DNA from: Woeseiaceae bacterium
GTDB lineage: Bacteria > Pseudomonadota > Gammaproteobacteria > Steroidobacterales > Woeseiaceae
Reading direction: 5' to 3'
DNA: 64,000 nucleotides
Assembly: GCA_028280615.1 (NCBI GenBank)
Contig: JANQLK010000052.1
Location: 1-64,000, forward strand
Position numbers and translations under genes: made by a program. How positions within the stretch are numbered: position 1 is the stretch's first letter; each line of letters opens with the position of its first letter. Positions 1 through 8,857 of this stretch are shown piece after piece. A model generated the notes under the pieces. That model saw nothing but the letters and a program-made list of their open reading frames with translations. It was not told where the DNA came from and did no database searches.

Positions 1-171
1 GAGTGACGACAGCACCCGGATACGGTCCTCAATCCATTGCCGACGGTGCTCATAGCTCCTACCCGACACACGGTCTTCACCGCACAGGAAAGCGCGACGC
101 ACACAGCGCGAGGTGACGTGGTAGTACGGCGTCTCGGACAGGCAGACGATGTGTTTTCGAGCGCGTGGCAT
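1..171 (-). CDS. REP-associated tyrosine transposase (Y1/IS200-like), N-terminal part, truncated by window edge
   Basis: Reverse complement of 1-171 reads [57 protein letters not shown] with no stop; the [16 protein letters not shown] stretch is typical of RAYT/Y1 transposases. Not in the ORF track because it runs off the edge. Confidence 0.8.
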   Translation of the reverse strand, partial: MPRARKHIVCLSETPYYHVTSRCVRRAFLCGEDRVSGRSYEHRRQWIEDRIRVLSSL

Positions 172-222
172 GCGATCGACAGTAATCTCAAGTCATTTTT
201 ATATCGACCGATCAATCTGCCA

Positions 223-388
223 GGAATCAGCTGTTTTGTGCCTGTCCACGATTACTCGACTATGTGCCTGTCCACGATTACTCTGGGAATCGGCTGTTTT
301 GCGCCTGTCCACGATTACTGTCCCACGATTACTCTATGGTTTGCGCCTGTCCACGATTACTGTCCCGATTACTCTGTCCACGATTACT
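223..388. repeat. Cluster of about seven full or partial copies of CCTGTCCACGATTACT
   Basis: Copies at 241-256, 267-282, 304-319, 320-333 (partial), 346-361, 361-373 (degenerate), 374-388. A longer unit GGAATCRGCTGTTTTGYGCCTGTCCACGATTACT occurs at 223-256 and 286-319. Confidence 0.85.
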
Positions 389-457
389 CCATTAGAGAGG
401 CGCTGGTGGTAACTCTGGCACCCGGCGGCCCACCGACTAATGTTCAGGCCTGCGTGT

Positions 458-1462
458 TCAGCGTCCGCAGGTCGGGCAGCGTCCCGCGCGCTCGGCTTCC
501 AGCATGCGTTGGACCTTGCCGGCGTCGAGAATCTGGCTCGCAGTCTCGCGGCCCAACCCGAGGCTCTTGCGGTAACGCTCCAGCTCCTGCTTTTCGGTCT
601 CGCTCAGCACACCGTCGTCCCAGGCGCGACGGGCAGATTCCTCGAACCGCGCCGAGCGCATCTTCAGTTGCGCGGCGAAGCCTGACGCGATGATGCCGGT
701 TGGCAGGGCCACCATGCCGAGCCCGACCACCGTGATTGCGGCACCGAAAACTTTGCCACCGGTCGTTACGGGCGTCACGTCCCCGTAGCCGACGGTGGTC
801 AGGGTCGAGAATGCCCACCACATCGCCGCCGGTATGCTGCCGAAATCGACCGGCTGCGCATCGCGCTCGAAGTAGTAGATCCCGGACGCCGCCAGCAGCA
901 TCACCGTCAACAGGATAAAAAAGGCGGCGGCGAGGCTGCGGCCGTTCTCGACGATCGCCGTTACCAGCATGTTCAGCGCCGGCGAGTAGCGCGTCAGCTT
1001 GAGAACGCGCAACAGGCGGACGGCGCGCAGGAAGCGCATGTCTGCGTTCCCGAACAGTCCGGCCTGCATCAGGAAGAACGGCAGGATTGCGAGCAGGTCA
1101 ACGATGGCGTGGAACGAAGTCAAGTAGCGTAGACGCCGGCCAAAGGCGTCGCGCAGGCTACCGTCGCCGCGCTCGCGTTCGATGCAACTCCAGGCGCGCA
1201 GCAGGTATTCGACCGAGAAAACCGACACGGTGATCACTTCGAACAGGAATAGTTCGTCGCCGTAGCGGGCCGCAAACGACGGTACGGATTCCAGCACTAC
1301 CGCTGCGACCGTGAGCACGATCAGGCTCACCAGCAGCACGTCCACGACGAGGCTCAGCCGGTCGCCGGCCTGTGCGGTCTCCAGGGCACGGAATACGATA
1401 GCGCGCAGTGGCGATCTGCGCTTTGAACCGGTGCCTGTCGTGATTCTGTCGATGGCCTGCAT
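458..1462 (-). CDS. Voltage-gated potassium channel-like ion transporter
   Basis: Six-TM layout, S4-like RFLRAVRLLRVLKLTR, selectivity filter TLTTVGYGDVTP. Confidence 0.93.
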   Translation of the reverse strand: MQAIDRITTGTGSKRRSPLRAIVFRALETAQAGDRLSLVVDVLLVSLIVLTVAAVVLESVPSFAARYGDELFLFEVITVSVFSVEYLLRAWSCIERERGDGSLRDAFGRRLRYLTSFHAIVDLLAILPFFLMQAGLFGNADMRFLRAVRLLRVLKLTRYSPALNMLVTAIVENGRSLAAAFFILLTVMLLAASGIYYFERDAQPVDFGSIPAAMWWAFSTLTTVGYGDVTPVTTGGKVFGAAITVVGLGMVALPTGIIASGFAAQLKMRSARFEESARRAWDDGVLSETEKQELERYRKSLGLGRETASQILDAGKVQRMLEAERAGRCPTCGR

Positions 1463-1631
1463 GGCGTGCCCCCTCGTCGGGCAAAAGCACGCGACGGGTC
1501 ACAGCCGCGGGGCCGCGACAGCTGCCCTGCGCGCGCTTCTGCCCGGGGTATCGGCCGGCACGAGCCCGGCTTTAGTCGAGCGGGATGTCGCACCGTCGGC
1601 CGGGTCGCGCCCGTCCCCCCGTTTTCGGACA

Positions 1632-1667
1632 GTCGCTGCCGGACAGATTGTCGCTGCCGGACAGATT
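1632..1667. repeat. Perfect 18-bp tandem duplication GTCGCTGCCGGACAGATT x2
   Basis: Identical copies at 1632-1649 and 1650-1667. Confidence 0.9.
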
Positions 1668-1942
1668 CGGCCTTGTTTCTCACGACCTTCACCAGCTGTT
1701 CGCCGACAGGCTCCCGGCGCCCTGCACCTTGGGCACGCTGTGGTTCTTCGAAACACTCGGCGACTACCAGGGCAACTTGAACAGCGGCAGCCGATCAGTG
1801 CGAGCCGTGAGGTATTTCTCTACGGCAGCCTCTAAGACGGCCGCTTTGACGTTCGAAGCCGTCGTTCGAGTAACCGCCTTCGGGATACACTTACTGCAGA
1901 GGTCAATATCTCTATGGTCGCAAACCCGAGGGCGAAAGATCT

Positions 1943-2593
1943 GTGAAAAAAGCGAGAAATTGGTTGGCTGCACTTTGTCTGTTGTTCGTCGGATGTCAAT
2001 CTACGGCGGCGTCAGCCGCCGAAGCGTTGCTCAAACGATACGTGCCAGCCTCCGGGATTCCGTTCTCCGAAATCGACAATGTACGTATCGACGAGCTTCA
2101 CAAGCGGCCAAACACTTTCGTATTTGCAATCAACCGTGACACGGGAGATCAGGGCCGAGGCGCGTATTGGGGGACGCTGGACGAGATTGGCTGGATCCGT
2201 TTTTACGAGTCGGGTCCGCGGACATCGCTATTTCAGGTAAGTCTCATCGCAATCTCCGATGACGACCGGTTTTTGGCGGTGGAAACGACCGGAGAGGGGC
2301 ATCCGGTTCTGGACGTGTTCGAACTGCAGGACTGGCTACACTACGCGCCACGCGGTATGGACAGAGACGCTCCCCCTGTTGAGCCGATCGCAACGCTGAA
2401 TCCGTATCCGTTCAGCCTCAAATCCATCGGGTGGCGCGACAATCATTTCGTCATACAGAGCCATGGACGACTGGACGAGATTCGTGAGCGCCGCCGAACA
2501 GGTCGGACTCAATACTCGGACGAAGAACTGGAAAGTAACGAGAGCCACGTATTTCTTTGGAACGTGGAGAGTGACCAGATTCAAGTCGAATAG
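1943..2593 (+). CDS. Uncharacterised secreted protein, probable lipoprotein
   Basis: N-terminal signal MKKARNWLAALCLLFVGCQS with lipobox-like LFVGC. Confidence 0.6.
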   Translation: MKKARNWLAALCLLFVGCQSTAASAAEALLKRYVPASGIPFSEIDNVRIDELHKRPNTFVFAINRDTGDQGRGAYWGTLDEIGWIRFYESGPRTSLFQVSLIAISDDDRFLAVETTGEGHPVLDVFELQDWLHYAPRGMDRDAPPVEPIATLNPYPFSLKSIGWRDNHFVIQSHGRLDEIRERRRTGRTQYSDEELESNESHVFLWNVESDQIQVE

Positions 2594-2824
2594 CCAGGGA
2601 CGACTCATCCGTATACCCTCCGGAAGGCTATCAAGAGGGCAGTGTGAGAATTGTGTGACCGAGTGCTGCTTCGTTGTGCCATGTACTGAGTTTGCAGTGG
2701 ACGTCGCCCCGGTCGCTGTCGATTGACTCAATTTCTGAGAAGCGAAACGGCGAATTCCGAAGGCGGGGGTCAGAGGTTTGAGACCTCTCGGGCGCGTCAG
2801 CTCGAGATCCGCCGGGTTCGTCGT

Positions 2825-5647
2825 TCATTCGGGAACCGACTCTGCTGCGGGCGTAGACAATCGGCCAAGAATTGCGTCCAGTTCGCGGATTTGCGGGGCC
2901 TTCGGGTGCAATGAGAGCCGAAGCCGGCTCGCGGCTTCGGTCAGCCGGGCAAGGGTCGACGAGGAATCGTTTCTCTCGATGTCGGCGCGTGCGACTTCCG
3001 CATCTGCCATCGCGACAATCCAGCTTGCGGCCGGCAGCCCGTCCATTGCCAGCTCGCGGGCGAGTTGTGCATCCGCCGCGGCGCGATCGAAATCTCCCGA
3101 CCGGCGTCGATGGGCGGCGCGGGCGATCAACGCCTCGATGGCGGCGCCGCCCGGACGGCCGGCACCGTGTTCCTGTTCTTCGAATATCCGGACAAACTGT
3201 GCCGACGCTTCGTCGAAGCGGCCCTGGCGGCTAAGGGCCGTTGCGAATTCCTTGCGCGCGTTCCATTCCACGCTCTTCTGCGATCGACCCTGTCGCGCGA
3301 GCAGTTCGGTGAATATCGCTTCTGCCTTCCCGAATTCGCCGGCGCGGGCGAGGGCGATGGCGCCGCCCAGCCTGCCGGCGTATACGGCCGGGCTGTCCGC
3401 AGAGCCGCGTTGTTTCGCCAGAGCTAGCCCCTCCTCATAGGTCTCGAAGGCCCCCGGATGCCCGTACTCCAGCCGCCAGCGCGCGAGTGCGTAGACGTTG
3501 CTCACCGCCTCCATTGAATCTTCTCGGCCGGCCTCGCGCGTGATCGCCGCGGCTTTGTCCAGCTCGGCCTGCGCTTCTTCAAACCGCCCGAGGCGCTGCA
3601 GCATACGCGCGCGCCAGCGGCGATCGTAGGAGTTGCCTGGATGGGTTTCCGGGTTGACTCGTTCGCCTAGCGCGATGGACTCGTCGAGCAGCCGCAAGCC
3701 CTCCTCGGTCCGGTACGCCTGATGCAGGAAAATGCCGGAGTTGCCGATACGTATGATCGTGCCGGGGTGCCGTTCGCCCAACAGCTTCGTCGACAGATCG
3801 ATCGATCGCCGGTTGGTTTCGATGGCCTCGACGAAGCGACCGGATTGGGCGAGATTGACCGCAACGATGCCCAGCATGTCCAGCAGTTCGTCGTCCTGCT
3901 CGCCGATTCCTGTCTTGATCGCGATCGCTTGCTGCAAGAGCTCAAGCGCCTCGGGCGAGCGCCCCTGCCAGCCGAGCGCGCCGGCGAGGCGTGCCATCGC
4001 GAACGCGACGTCAGAGTGTTCGTCGCCGAGCACGCCGCGGCGCAGATCGAGAGCCCGCCGATAGCCGCCAATAGCTGCCTCGTGACGCTGTAATTCGTGA
4101 TTCGCTCGCGCGAGCGACGCGACCACGTCTGCAACGACAAGCGGATCGGCATCGCTTGTGTTTTCCAGCAGTCCAAGCGCCGTTTCGAGATGTGCGCGTC
4201 CGCTGTCGTACGCGCCGAGTTGGGTGTAACTGTCCCCGATCACGCGCAGAAGGCTGGCTTTGAGAATCGGCTGGGCATCCAGTTCGTCGATTCGCCGGCT
4301 GCCCTGTTCCAGCAGGTCGATTGCCGTAACTTCCTCGCCCTGCGCCGTCACGGGAGACGCGCCTCGAAAGAGCGCTGCCAGGAATTCGGAGACCTCGGTC
4401 GCTTCACGCGCGGCGAGATTGGCGCGATCGCGCTCCTCGGCCAGGCGCAGCGTGTGAAAGACGGTCAGCACAAGCGCCGCGATGACTGCCGTGGCCGCTG
4501 CCGTGACGGCCGTGCGATTGCGGCCGAAGAACTTCGCCGTTCGGTACGACCACGAAGGCGCTCGCGCCGATACCGGTCGCCCGGACATGAAGTCACGGAT
4601 ATCGTTCGCGAACTCGCGCACGGTTTCGTAACGACGCTCGGGTTCCTTGCGGATCGCTTTCATGACAATCCGATCGAGGTCGCCGACAAGTTGTCGCGCG
4701 CGGATACGGTCACCCGCTAGCGATGCAGCCTGGCTGGGGTGCTGCGGTAGCGTCTCGCAGATCAGGCCCAGCAGATCGGAGGATCCCGGTTCGGCGCGGA
4801 ACGGTCGGCTTCCGGACAACAGTTCGTACAGCAGAACGCCGAGGCCCCAGACATCCGTCGAAAGCGTGACACGCTCACCGCGAACCTGCTCGGGGCTTGC
4901 GTATTCCGGTGTCAGAATTCGTGCTTCGATGCGGGTCAGCGCCGGGTCGACCGCGGTGTCCAGCAGCTTTGCAACGCCGAAGTCGAGCAGTTTAGGCAAG
5001 CCGTCACCCGTAACGAGAATGTTCGACGGCTTGATGTCGCGGTGCACAACGAGCTGCCGGTGCGCGTACTGCAGGGCATCGCAGACTTTGAGAAACAGGT
5101 CGAGCCGGCCGTTGAGCGGCAGTTCCTCGCGGGCACAGTAATCGACGATCGATTCGCCTTCGATGTATTCCATTACGAGATAGGGCACGCCCGATTCCGT
5201 CGTGCCGCCGTCCAACAGGCGGGCTATACCCGGGTGATCCAGGTTAGCGAGGATCTGGCGCTCCTGCCGGAATCGCTCCAACAGCGTCGGCGAAGCGACG
5301 GTTGGACCGACCGTCTTGATCGCGACGCGCTGTTCGAACTCGCGGTCGTCTCGCTCGGCAAGATAGACGAAGCCCATCCCGCCGGAGCCGATAACGTCCA
5401 GCAAGCGATACGGCCCGATGCGCTCTCCTTCGTTGAGCCTGCCGCTGAACGAGCCGGCTGCCGCCTCGATGATGCTGTCCAGATCTGCTGCGCCGGCAGC
5501 CGGCTCGTCTATCAGCGCGACGACTTCCGCGGCAAGCGCCTTATCATCGCCGCATTGCGCCTCGATGAACTGGCGACGCTCGCTTTCGTCAATTCTCAGG
5601 GCTCCCTGATAGATGCGCTTTATGCGCTGCCAGCGCTCCTCGTCCAC
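2825..5647 (-). CDS. Serine/threonine protein kinase with C-terminal TPR repeats
   Basis: Kinase motifs VVHRDIKPSNILV, LLDFGVAK, PEYASPEQV; TM near the middle; TPR-like C-terminus. Confidence 0.95.
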   Translation of the reverse strand: MDEERWQRIKRIYQGALRIDESERRQFIEAQCGDDKALAAEVVALIDEPAAGAADLDSIIEAAAGSFSGRLNEGERIGPYRLLDVIGSGGMGFVYLAERDDREFEQRVAIKTVGPTVASPTLLERFRQERQILANLDHPGIARLLDGGTTESGVPYLVMEYIEGESIVDYCAREELPLNGRLDLFLKVCDALQYAHRQLVVHRDIKPSNILVTGDGLPKLLDFGVAKLLDTAVDPALTRIEARILTPEYASPEQVRGERVTLSTDVWGLGVLLYELLSGSRPFRAEPGSSDLLGLICETLPQHPSQAASLAGDRIRARQLVGDLDRIVMKAIRKEPERRYETVREFANDIRDFMSGRPVSARAPSWSYRTAKFFGRNRTAVTAAATAVIAALVLTVFHTLRLAEERDRANLAAREATEVSEFLAALFRGASPVTAQGEEVTAIDLLEQGSRRIDELDAQPILKASLLRVIGDSYTQLGAYDSGRAHLETALGLLENTSDADPLVVADVVASLARANHELQRHEAAIGGYRRALDLRRGVLGDEHSDVAFAMARLAGALGWQGRSPEALELLQQAIAIKTGIGEQDDELLDMLGIVAVNLAQSGRFVEAIETNRRSIDLSTKLLGERHPGTIIRIGNSGIFLHQAYRTEEGLRLLDESIALGERVNPETHPGNSYDRRWRARMLQRLGRFEEAQAELDKAAAITREAGREDSMEAVSNVYALARWRLEYGHPGAFETYEEGLALAKQRGSADSPAVYAGRLGGAIALARAGEFGKAEAIFTELLARQGRSQKSVEWNARKEFATALSRQGRFDEASAQFVRIFEEQEHGAGRPGGAAIEALIARAAHRRRSGDFDRAAADAQLARELAMDGLPAASWIVAMADAEVARADIERNDSSSTLARLTEAASRLRLSLHPKAPQIRELDAILGRLSTPAAESVPE

Positions 5648-5879
5648 GCGTCGAAACTCTCCTGATCTGCCGAATCAACGTTACCAGAGATACCGGGTGG
5701 AACGGCACGGACGACGCAGACGCAGCCTCGACACCGCAAGTAGCAGTCTCGAGCAGTTCAACGGGATCTTCATGAGCGTCTCCGGACAAAATTCTCCGAT
5801 CTTGTCTGGATGGGCGTGATCCGGCCGGTTCTGTTCAGAAAAACTTGCGGAGTTGGCTCCTGCCGTGGCGTTTCGCGCT

Positions 5880-6530
5880 TTATTCGTCGTGGGCTTCGTC
5901 GGCCATTTGGGTTCGCAACCAGGCCTTTGCGAGCGTTATGTCCTCGGCAAGCCGGGTCTTGGAAACATCCAGTGCCGCCGCCGCCTCTTTATAGGTGAGG
6001 CCGCCGAAGAAGACGAGTTCGACGGCGCTCGCAAGTTGGTCGTCGAATTCGGCAAGCCGAAGCAATGCCCGGTCGAGATCGATGACATCCCGTTCTTGCT
6101 TGTCTCCCGCAACGGCGCCCTCGTCCAGTGTTACCGGACGCAAGCCGCCGCCTCTTTTTTCGCTTTTCTTTCGGCGTGCGTGGTCAACCAGAACTCGACG
6201 CATCGTGCGCGCCGCCATCGCGAGAAAGTGGCGCCGGTCCTCGTAATCGAGTTCCAGGTTGGCAAGGCGCAGGAAAGCCTCGTTGACCAGTGCCGTGGCC
6301 TGCAGCGTGTGCGTCGCGGTTTCCTGCCGCATTCGCCCGAGCGCCAGGCGGTGCAGTTCCTGATAGACATGCGGCATCAGGGCGTCGAGCGCTTGCTGAT
6401 CGCCCTGCTGCCACGCGTTGATCAGAATCGTCAGGTCCTTGTGAATCACTCCAGCCCCTGGCGCACTGCGTCGTTCAAACCGGGATCGCCATTCTGGCAC
6501 GGAGCGGCGGGACAATTCAGTGATCGGCAA
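5880..6530 (-). CDS. ECF-like RNA polymerase sigma factor
   Basis: ATHTLQATALVNEAFLRL, FLAMAARTMRRVLVDHARRKKSEKRGG, region 4 LTYKEAAAALDVSKTRLAEDI; start codon uncertain. Confidence 0.9.
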   Translation of the reverse strand: MPITELSRRSVPEWRSRFERRSAPGAGVIHKDLTILINAWQQGDQQALDALMPHVYQELHRLALGRMRQETATHTLQATALVNEAFLRLANLELDYEDRRHFLAMAARTMRRVLVDHARRKKSEKRGGGLRPVTLDEGAVAGDKQERDVIDLDRALLRLAEFDDQLASAVELVFFGGLTYKEAAAALDVSKTRLAEDITLAKAWLRTQMADEAHDE

Positions 6531-6706
6531 TGAAACCTGTCGTCACTGCGGCAGCGAGCCGCGTGTCATCACCAGCAACGCACGCCACGTAACGTGCCGC
6601 GAGCACTGCGTGTACAGAACCTGGTCCTATGATGCGAACAGAGTCAGCAGCGCAACGAGCCAGACGAGATTGCCCAACGGTTCGTGACCATCCTGCTGAA
6701 TTGACG

Positions 6707-7903
6707 CTAGTCGATCGGACGGACGAGCCAATCCGTGATCGGGTTCCCCAGTTCGAAAGCCAGCGGCTGTCCACCCATGCGAATCTTCTCGAAGCGGCTG
6801 AAAAGCGCCGGGACGCCCTTGGCGTCGATCCACGCGTCGCCGTCCATCAGGTTGAAGTGGATGTGCGGCACCTGGGAGACACCCGAGTTCCCGACGTTGC
6901 CGATGAAATCGCCCGCCTTCACTCTATCGCCCACGGCCACGGGGATCGTGCCGGCACGCATGTGACACGTCAACGAGTACTCGCCGTTGCCGTGATCGAT
7001 CGTAACCAGGTTCCCCGCGAACACGTCATCGTCAGCCTCGAGCACGGAGCGCGGCGGCGTCTCTCCGATGCCGTACTCGGCGATGTCGTTTCTGACGTCG
7101 ACGACGACCCCGTCGCCGGCGGCATACACCGGCTCGTCGTAGCCCCAGTAGTCTGCGGGCGTTTCACCCGTGGTGCGATAGGGCAGGCCGTTCGGGCCGA
7201 GCCTGGTGAAGTCCCAACCGTACATCGTGAGCGAGTTCAGCCCGGTGCGCCGGTGGCCGGTCGTGAGATCGTTCCCCGCGTTCACGGCCCATGTTCCTTC
7301 GAACGGAAGGCGGAGATCGACCCGCTGATCGGGACGGACGAGAGGCACGGCGTGGCGGGCGACGCCGCCGGCTCCGGTCGCACTGGAAAGCGTGAGCGTG
7401 ACGTCAACACGATCGGCGCCGGCGAACCACGGCGCCGCCAGCGGGATCCGTACCCATGAGACCGCTTCACCCGGCGGCAGCGCGGGCCCCACCGGCGTCT
7501 CGATCGCCGACATGTGGTTGTCGACAAACTCGATGTTGTCCATGAAGTACTCGGTGGTGTCCGCGAACGCGCCCGCGATCCATTCGGTGCGCTCCATGTA
7601 CGCGGGCCCGTATGACGTCTCCCACAGCGTTTCGCCGCCTTGGACAAAAGTCATGTCCACACGCTCGACATCGAGAACGCTCGCCTCCCGCGAGTGGAAC
7701 ACAAGGTGGAAGAGCCACGTGAGCCGCTGGGTATCGGCGTGCGAGCCCGCCTCGTCCACGGGCGTGAACGCGCCTTCGCTCGCGGTGTACACGACCGCGG
7801 GCACGTGGCTCACGTCGACGTCGACGACCGGCGGCTGAGACGGCGCACACCCGACGGCGCTCGCGCCGAGGACGAAGGCAACGATGGAAATCCTCTCGAA
7901 CAC
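6707..7903 (-). CDS. M23-family peptidase domain lipoprotein
   Basis: GTG start with upstream AGGAG-like RBS, lipobox VLGASAVGCAPS; DHGNGEYSLTCHMRAGTIPVAVGDRVKAGDFIGNVGNSG...PHIHFNL typical of M23. Confidence 0.85.
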   Translation of the reverse strand: MFERISIVAFVLGASAVGCAPSQPPVVDVDVSHVPAVVYTASEGAFTPVDEAGSHADTQRLTWLFHLVFHSREASVLDVERVDMTFVQGGETLWETSYGPAYMERTEWIAGAFADTTEYFMDNIEFVDNHMSAIETPVGPALPPGEAVSWVRIPLAAPWFAGADRVDVTLTLSSATGAGGVARHAVPLVRPDQRVDLRLPFEGTWAVNAGNDLTTGHRRTGLNSLTMYGWDFTRLGPNGLPYRTTGETPADYWGYDEPVYAAGDGVVVDVRNDIAEYGIGETPPRSVLEADDDVFAGNLVTIDHGNGEYSLTCHMRAGTIPVAVGDRVKAGDFIGNVGNSGVSQVPHIHFNLMDGDAWIDAKGVPALFSRFEKIRMGGQPLAFELGNPITDWLVRPID

Positions 7904-8159
7904 TGACACTCCTGGTTGCAGCGCCCGCCTTTGACGACGGCGTAGACGCGCTTCATCGCGCCGAAGTCTTCGAGCGCTTTGCGCGGACAGTGTACATAAG
8001 GGGTCATTTTGGCGGGAGCGCAATCGCTGGAGCGAGCTGAAACCGGGCCGATGAAGGCAGATCGAGGCCGCCATCTGGCAGAGTCGGCCCCACCCCTCTT
8101 CGAAGGCAGGACGCGTCATTCTCTCTCTGTCGGCAGTCCGCAACCGCGCCTCACGGCAC

Positions 8160-8558
8160 TCAGGCTGCCGTCTTACGCTCCAGGTAGACCGTCCGAGTGA
8201 GCATCAGGAACAGCCCGATGCTACCGGTGAAGATGACGGCGAGCACCCATACCTCCGATTTCATGCCGGCGGCCCGCGCGCGGTTTTGGAGTAGGAAGAA
8301 CGCCGCCGTGACGCTCATCAGGCGGTCGAACCAGACCTGTAACCCCCAATGGGATCCCATTAGGGGCGGCAGGAAGCCCAAAGGCCCCTCCTCGACGATC
8401 GCGAGGCCGGTCCACACCGTGAAGGGAACGACCACTACCGCCGGGATTAGCCAGGCCGGCGCGGAAATCCGTTCCTTGGTCTGGGTGACGAGCAGCATGG
8501 CGACGGCAGCGACTACAAAACCGGCGAGTGCAATCAACTCGGTGTGCGACATCCTCAA
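8160..8558 (-). CDS. Small integral membrane protein, uncharacterised
   Basis: Four hydrophobic segments. Confidence 0.6.
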   Translation of the reverse strand: MRMSHTELIALAGFVVAAVAMLLVTQTKERISAPAWLIPAVVVVPFTVWTGLAIVEEGPLGFLPPLMGSHWGLQVWFDRLMSVTAAFFLLQNRARAAGMKSEVWVLAVIFTGSIGLFLMLTRTVYLERKTAA

Positions 8559-8857
8559 CGCTCCATGTCAATTGATAAACGGCGACGCAAGATGGCGGCA
8601 CCATAGCGTATCGAGGTCAGGCGGGGCTAGTTTGTTCTCCGGCTCACCCGATCCGTCTGGTTGGCGGCCACTGAGACAAGGCCTCGCCGTCGAAGCTCGG
8701 GTCTGACCACCGCCGCATCCACCGGGCGACGATCGCGAATTTGAGACGCATCAAATAGGACAGGCACGACCGGCCGCCGAATCCATCCTGATAGTGCAGG
8801 AACCCCTGCCGACTGCGCGGCTGGCCCGGTTCGCCGTGTCACACGGGCTACCATGCC

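Noticed and set aside
223-388. CRISPR array
   Set aside because: Repeats are irregularly spaced, degenerate and sometimes abutting, with no uniform spacers and no cas genes; the adjacent RAYT transposase explains them better.
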